Assembly: GCA_035591015.1 (NCBI GenBank)
Contig: JAXIUW010188403.1
Coordinates: 1-12,240, forward strand
DNA: 12,240 bases
DNA from: Cephalothrix simula
Taxonomy: Eukaryota; Nemertea; Palaeonemertea; Archinemertea; Cephalotrichidae
Reading direction: 5' to 3'
The position numbers were made by a program, and so were the translations under genes. Position 1 is the stretch's first letter; each line of letters opens with the position of its first letter. Shown here one piece after another: positions 8,520 through 12,240 of the stretch. Under the pieces are notes generated by a model. The model worked only from the letters and a program-made list of their open reading frames with translations. It had not been told where the DNA came from and ran no database searches.

Positions 8520-9000
8520 TGTTAATTAGAACCTTGACCCCAAAGTTCTTAAAATATTTTAAACCGGGATCGGAATATGATACGTTCAGCAAAATTTTTA
8601 CCAAAAAGAATTACTCCGCGATAAACTTAAGGAAGTAGATGGCGCTTTTGATGGGTATGAAATCTCGGCCAAAATCAATCTTCGACGTTACACCACCACT
8701 CACAGGTTTTCTAAGCATAAAAGAAAATATTTAATAATTAAAATGAAAATTCATTAGAGCTTAGATAAAATTAGCCACAAAGCACACACTTTTATGGCTG
8801 CTGAGGCAGGATCAAAACGTACGACGTTACAAAAAAGACACTCTTTTTCGAACATTTTCTGCAGGCAATAAAAGTGTTTCAGAAAAATTTTGAGATGTTT
8901 CTAGGTAGATGCACCGAAATACACTGCACAGAAGTGGTAGTTTCTGATAATTAAAAAGTAGCAATCTACGACGTTACAACTTCAACCAAAGGGGATGAGC
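8520..9000. other. Non-coding stretch with three CGACGTTACA copies
   Basis: The 10-mer CGACGTTACA occurs at 8683-8692, 8822-8831 and 8969-8978, all in one orientation, spaced 139 and 147 bp. No coding sequence is seen. The last copy lies just outside the long inverted repeat that starts near 9001. Confidence 0.5.
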
Positions 9001-9076
9001 GGCACGGTGTAATTTTAGTGTCAAAAAGTGTAAGTGTTTAGCGGTTAATACCCTTGAATCGGCAGTTTTCGAGATT

Positions 9077-9088
9077 CGCGCATGCGCA
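9077..9088. promoter_or_regulatory. NRF-1-type palindrome, left arm
   Basis: CGCGCATGCGCA fits the NRF-1 consensus YGCGCAYGCGCR exactly and is CpG-dense in AT-rich DNA. It lies in the left arm of the nested inverted repeat. Whether it binds anything is unknown. Confidence 0.35.
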
Positions 9089-9679
9089 AGAATTTCTAAT
9101 TCAAAGTTTCAGAATTTAACCATTCTATTAGAATATTTGGGTACACGTTTCTATCTGCTCTTAATACATTTATATGTCCTAAACCCAACCGTTCTTTAGA
9201 TATTAGCAATTGAAAATCAGATTTTCCGCACAAAATTTGCTCATAACTCGAAAACCGTTGATTTTTGGCAACTTATGGGAATTTGTTGTAAGGCATGAAA
9301 ATGTATTACGAACAGATAGTAACATGTACCCAATTTGTCGAGTAGCGCAGTATTTCTTAGATATCAATCAATAATAATTGCCTGCTATGGGCACGATAAA
9401 TTTTTGACATTTATAAAATTCAGGTGTATAAAACCGAAAATAATTAGGCTATTGGCTTTATACTAAATGAATAAATGTTTCTATATGTTCGTGATACGTT
9501 TTGTACGGTTTTCGAGTTATGAGCAATGAAAATCTGATTTTCAATTGCTAATATCTACAGAACAGTTGGGTTTAGGACATAAAAATGTATTACGAGCAGA
9601 TAGAAACATGTACCCAATTAGTCATTTGTCTACTGGGATGGTTAAATTTTGATTTTAGGCACTTTGGAATTTTTGCGCG

Positions 9680-9691
9680 TGCGCATGCGCG
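9680..9691. promoter_or_regulatory. NRF-1-type palindrome, right arm
   Basis: TGCGCATGCGCG fits YGCGCAYGCGCR exactly and is preceded by a further TGCGCG. It is the right-arm counterpart of the site at 9077-9088. The core is retained although the bases around it differ between arms. Confidence 0.35.
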
Positions 9692-9799
9692 TATCTCGAA
9701 AACTGCCTATTCAATTAATTTGCTTTTGGATAAATCAATATTAAAGGTATCAAACCGCTTAAAATCCCCAATTTTTGACACTAAAGTCACACCGTGGCG

Positions 9800-10386
9800 G
9801 ATGGGCGAAAAAACCCGATTCATTCATCCAAAGGACAAAATTTTCTTAAAATTTCGGCAAAAAATCACATAAAATTAGCTCCAGCGGCGCCAAGTGCCCC
9901 TGCTCTGAAATTTTTTTAGTGGAAGCCCTTCTTTGCCTGACAACTCAGCATATCCCCCAGAAATTTTTTCGCTCCATGTTTTATCTGGGCTCCAGAAAAA
10001 AAATTATTTTTCAGGTGAAATAAAAACTCCATTGAGTATGTAAACTTCAAATTTGACCAATGCCACCACCAATGGATAAAAAACAAGGACCATGAGAATA
10101 TTTTCGATCGACTTTGGAAAATATGTGATATATTTGAGTAGTAGTAACACAAAGTTGTGAGTACAAATTCATTCATTCCCATGAAAAACTAAGAGAAATT
10201 TTACATATAACAAGAAGTTGTTAAATTCCTTAGCGAAACTAGCTAGTCAAGATCTGAAGTTCTGCGAAAATCACTATCGTGTCTACAATAAGGTGAAATC
10301 ATGCACTGTTCTTCAATAAACTTCTTCAAATAAAAATATTTTGCAAATTTTTTTAAAGAATGAGATTTCTACCATCTAATGAACCA
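9800..10386. other. Non-coding stretch
   Basis: No gene is supported. A GGCGCC hexamer is at 9886-9891. An 88-codon minus-strand frame (9916-10182) has low-complexity aromatic-rich content and no recognisable domain. Confidence 0.4.
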
Positions 10387-10405
10387 TAACATTCTAAGAA
10401 TGTTA
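10387..10405. repeat. Perfect 19-bp palindrome
   Basis: TAACATTCT (10387-10395), a central A, then AGAATGTTA (10397-10405). All nine pairs match. Isolated, with no associated gene. Confidence 0.65.
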
Positions 10406-10567
10406 CCGTAAGAGCAAGGTTTTTCATAATCACTTCACTTTTACTCAACAAATCACTCAAATATGTTTTTCGAAATATATACTGGCAAAAAATTCGTTCA
10501 ATAAAATGTCATTATAATTGAAGTCAGGAAAAGTTAAGAAGAATACATGTACACATAGGATAGAAAC
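10406..10567. other. Non-coding spacer
   Basis: AT-rich sequence between the 19-bp palindrome and the foldback element, with nothing recognised. Confidence 0.4.
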
Positions 10568-10853
10568 GAGCCGAAAAAGCCCCCCCCACCGATTTTCTTT
10601 AAAGCTGGGGCCTCCTTGACCCTTATATTTTCAATTATTTTTTCAAAAAAAAAACTTTTGAAAGGTTAATAGTGATTTGGGGTCCCCTGATCAAATACCG
10701 CCCAAGTTTTTGGAAATAAAATTAGATTCTATGGCCCTCGGCGGCGCATAACCTTTGAAAATATAAACTTGGATCAGGGTTTTCCATAAGGATTCAGGAT
10801 CAAGGGGGTTTCGTTTTAGGCCCCATGTTGCAAGAAAACCGCTTTTTCGGCTC
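10568..10853. repeat. Foldback element with 13-bp perfect terminal inverted repeats, about 286 bp
   Basis: GAGCCGAAAAAGC (10568-10580) and GCTTTTTCGGCTC (10841-10853) are exact inverted copies. Inside, further inverted matches run roughly in nested order: CCTCCTTGACCC against GGATCAAGGGGG, TTATATTTTCAA against TTGAAAATATAA, and CTTTTGAAAGGTT against AACCTTTGAAAA. The multiple stems support a real foldback over a chance match. No obvious target-site duplication and no ORF. The string CAAGGAGGCCCC at 4474-4485 also occurs inverted here, near 10608-10619. Confidence 0.65.
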
Positions 10854-10889
10854 ATGTCCACTGCGGCATAATGCGCCCTTCAATCCTTC

Positions 10890-10966
10890 TTGCAACAAGT
10901 TTTAATATTTACGTACAGGTGGCTATTTTTGCAACAAGTTTTATAATATTTACGTAAAGGGTGGCT
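10890..10966. repeat. Imperfect tandem duplication, 35-38-bp unit
   Basis: TTGCAACAAGTTTTA is followed by ATATTTACGTA and GGTGGCT in copy 1 (10890-10924) and copy 2 (10929-10966). Copy 2 has a small TA insertion and an extra G. It lies just right of the foldback element. Confidence 0.8.
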
Positions 10967-11652
10967 CGACATCCTGGAAACGCTAGTCCAACACGTAATT
11001 ACCTAGACCTAATGAAAAATATTGGGCCAAAATAATTTGTATCTTACTCTAGTCTAGAATAGAAAAGAAGTTGGGTGAATTTTTCAATTACAAGGACGCT
11101 ATGGTGCTTAAAATCACGCCCCTTAACGTACCACACAATAAATTCGAAAATGGTATGCAAACTCCTACCCCAAAGGGCATGACTTACACGTATTTTCAAT
11201 TCAAACCAAGGATAAAGGCCAAAAACCAAATCCAATTCTATTGAATGGTTATGATCTGTAATTAGACATCACGATAAATGATTATAAAATTCTGAAAGGT
11301 TTGTAATTTCTACATGATAACACCGCTTTTAAAAATGACTTATGAGCTTATCATTAATATTCATTAACAATAACGATTCCATTCTGTTGGTACAAAAGAC
11401 TAATGACCAGCATCGACTAACGTAAGTAAAGTTTCCGCTTCAAAAAGTGAGGATACAGTCAGCAAAACACCAATAACGGAAGTTCTCTTTTGGTATAAGC
11501 ACGTCCTGGCAAATATTACATAAGGATCTAAAATGTAAGTGTAAATTTTTGAGTAACATTATACAAAATTTTGTGGAAGTGAAGTTTGGCATTTTATTGG
11601 CCTAGGGGCCTAGACGTAAGTGGTCTAAATAATGGTGCTAGGGTATTTAAAA
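10967..11652. other. Non-coding stretch
   Basis: No gene is supported. A 63-codon minus-strand frame (11044-11235) has no recognised domain. GGCCTAGGGGCCTAG near 11600 is a small palindromic string. Confidence 0.4.
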
Positions 11653-11668
11653 TTTTATGACGTCATCA
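11653..11668. promoter_or_regulatory. CRE-like 16-mer TTTTATGACGTCATCA, copy 1
   Basis: This perfect TGACGTCA octamer lies in a 16-mer repeated exactly at 11816-11831 in the same orientation. It is followed closely by a GC-rich patch (GCGCTCCCTAGCGCCTAGCG). No gene start is identified nearby. Confidence 0.4.
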
Positions 11669-11815
11669 TTGCGCTCCCTAGCGCCTAGCGGCGAAAAACT
11701 GAATTACGGTGCCCATTAGTTCAGCAAAACTGGTAATAGATGACAAATATTAATTGCAGAAATGAACTTAAAGTTAGGTGAGTTGTTTTAATTTTGAAAA
11801 ATATCATACGCCAGT

Positions 11816-11831
11816 TTTTATGACGTCATCA
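11816..11831. promoter_or_regulatory. CRE-like 16-mer TTTTATGACGTCATCA, copy 2
   Basis: Exact copy of 11653-11668, offset 163 bp, same orientation. It could be a paired regulatory site or two remnants of one repeat. Confidence 0.4.
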
Positions 11832-12240
11832 GACACAAAATGTACTTGAAACTTTTTCACCACAATAGGTCGTGTAACGTACCAAAATAAAGCTAGTAAT
11901 GCACACTTATCATGAAAGAGATAATTAATAGAACTTGAAATTCCTGGGTAGCAGAGATCAGTTTTTCGCTGCTAGTAGGCGCCATGACGAAGTTTTAAAT
12001 GTCCCTTGTAAAAAGCTGACCTCAAGACCGATCCAACGTTCAAGTGCCTAGCTCCATTATATCGACCACTTATGGCGTCAAAACCAAACGTTCCAAAACC
12101 TTCAATAATTCCACCATAATCATTATCAATATAATACAAGATATGCAGCAAATCATAATTTTCGTTTGCCTAATGTACGTAGCAATTATGGTCTGAGGGC
12201 ACCATCCTATATATCCTCTCGTTTATGGTCACAAATTGCA
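11832..12240. other. Non-coding stretch to the window end
   Basis: AT-rich with one GGCGCC hexamer (11978-11983). No coding region, RNA gene or clear repeat is seen. Confidence 0.4.

Larger units (their letters stand above)
9001..9799. repeat. Long nested inverted repeat (foldback element), about 0.8 kb
   Basis: The left arm 9001-9257 and right arm 9506-9799 are imperfect inverted copies. Outer ends read GGCACGGTGT and ACACCGTGGC; inner ends read CTCATAACTCGAAAACCG and CGGTTTTCGAGTTATGAG. A 19-bp segment occurs four times with alternating orientation: minus 9151-9169, plus 9301-9319 (ATGTATTACGAACAGATAG), minus 9481-9499, plus 9585-9603. The central part therefore holds its own smaller inverted pair. 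No transposase is present. An open frame at 9585-9872 lies mostly in the right arm, has no recognised domain, and is not called as a gene. A non-autonomous foldback transposon is the likeliest identity. Confidence 0.85.

Noticed and set aside
9585-9872. A 95-codon plus-strand frame.
   Set aside because: It lies mostly inside the right arm of the nested inverted repeat and has no recognised domain; it is a by-product of the repeat.
9916-10182. An 88-codon minus-strand frame.
   Set aside because: Aromatic-rich, low-complexity product with no domain, no conserved pattern and no supporting splice or promoter context.
11044-11235. A 63-codon minus-strand frame.
   Set aside because: Short, no recognisable similarity, and within the expected length range for random open frames.
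1-12240. CRISPR array, bacterial operon or phage-like module.
   Set aside because: No regularly spaced repeats with unique spacers, no dense coding, and a spliced animal gene is present.

Overview
The window looks like AT-rich (about two thirds A+T by eye) genomic DNA from an invertebrate animal. It has one confidently recognisable gene: a complete single-exon coding region on the minus strand (2261-2815) for a 184-residue secreted gremlin/DAN-family cystine-knot BMP antagonist. A textbook 3' splice site ends one base upstream of its ATG. The transcript therefore appears to have at least one spliced 5' non-coding exon to the right of 2815, with all coding sequence in the last exon, as I recall for vertebrate gremlin genes. 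The species cannot be fixed from the sequence. The cystine-knot core is very vertebrate-like, which fits a slowly evolving marine invertebrate, but that is inference.

Layout. 1-2119: non-coding, with a small foldback element at 71-160. 2120-2250: a 131-bp block in the presumed gremlin 3' UTR, repeated in direct orientation at 3086-3214 on the other side of the coding exon. 2261-2815: gremlin. 3215-8990: presumed intron and/or upstream intergenic DNA with many short foldbacks and palindromes, a four-copy minisatellite with a GGTAGCGATA core (6418-6560), and a tRNA-like element on the minus strand (6664-6748). 9001-9799: a long, internally nested inverted repeat with about 260-290-bp arms. 10568-10853: a second foldback element, followed by a 35-38-bp tandem duplication. 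11650-11831: two copies of a 16-mer containing the CRE-like octamer TGACGTCA. No second protein-coding gene can be supported.

I see no prokaryotic-style operon, CRISPR array, rRNA or intact transposase. The points most worth following up are the near-identical repeats flanking the gremlin coding exon, the nested inverted repeat at 9.0-9.8 kb whose arms each carry a perfect NRF-1-type palindrome, and a marked excess of the hexamer GGCGCC in otherwise AT-rich DNA. I find no convincing evidence of an undescribed multi-gene system here.
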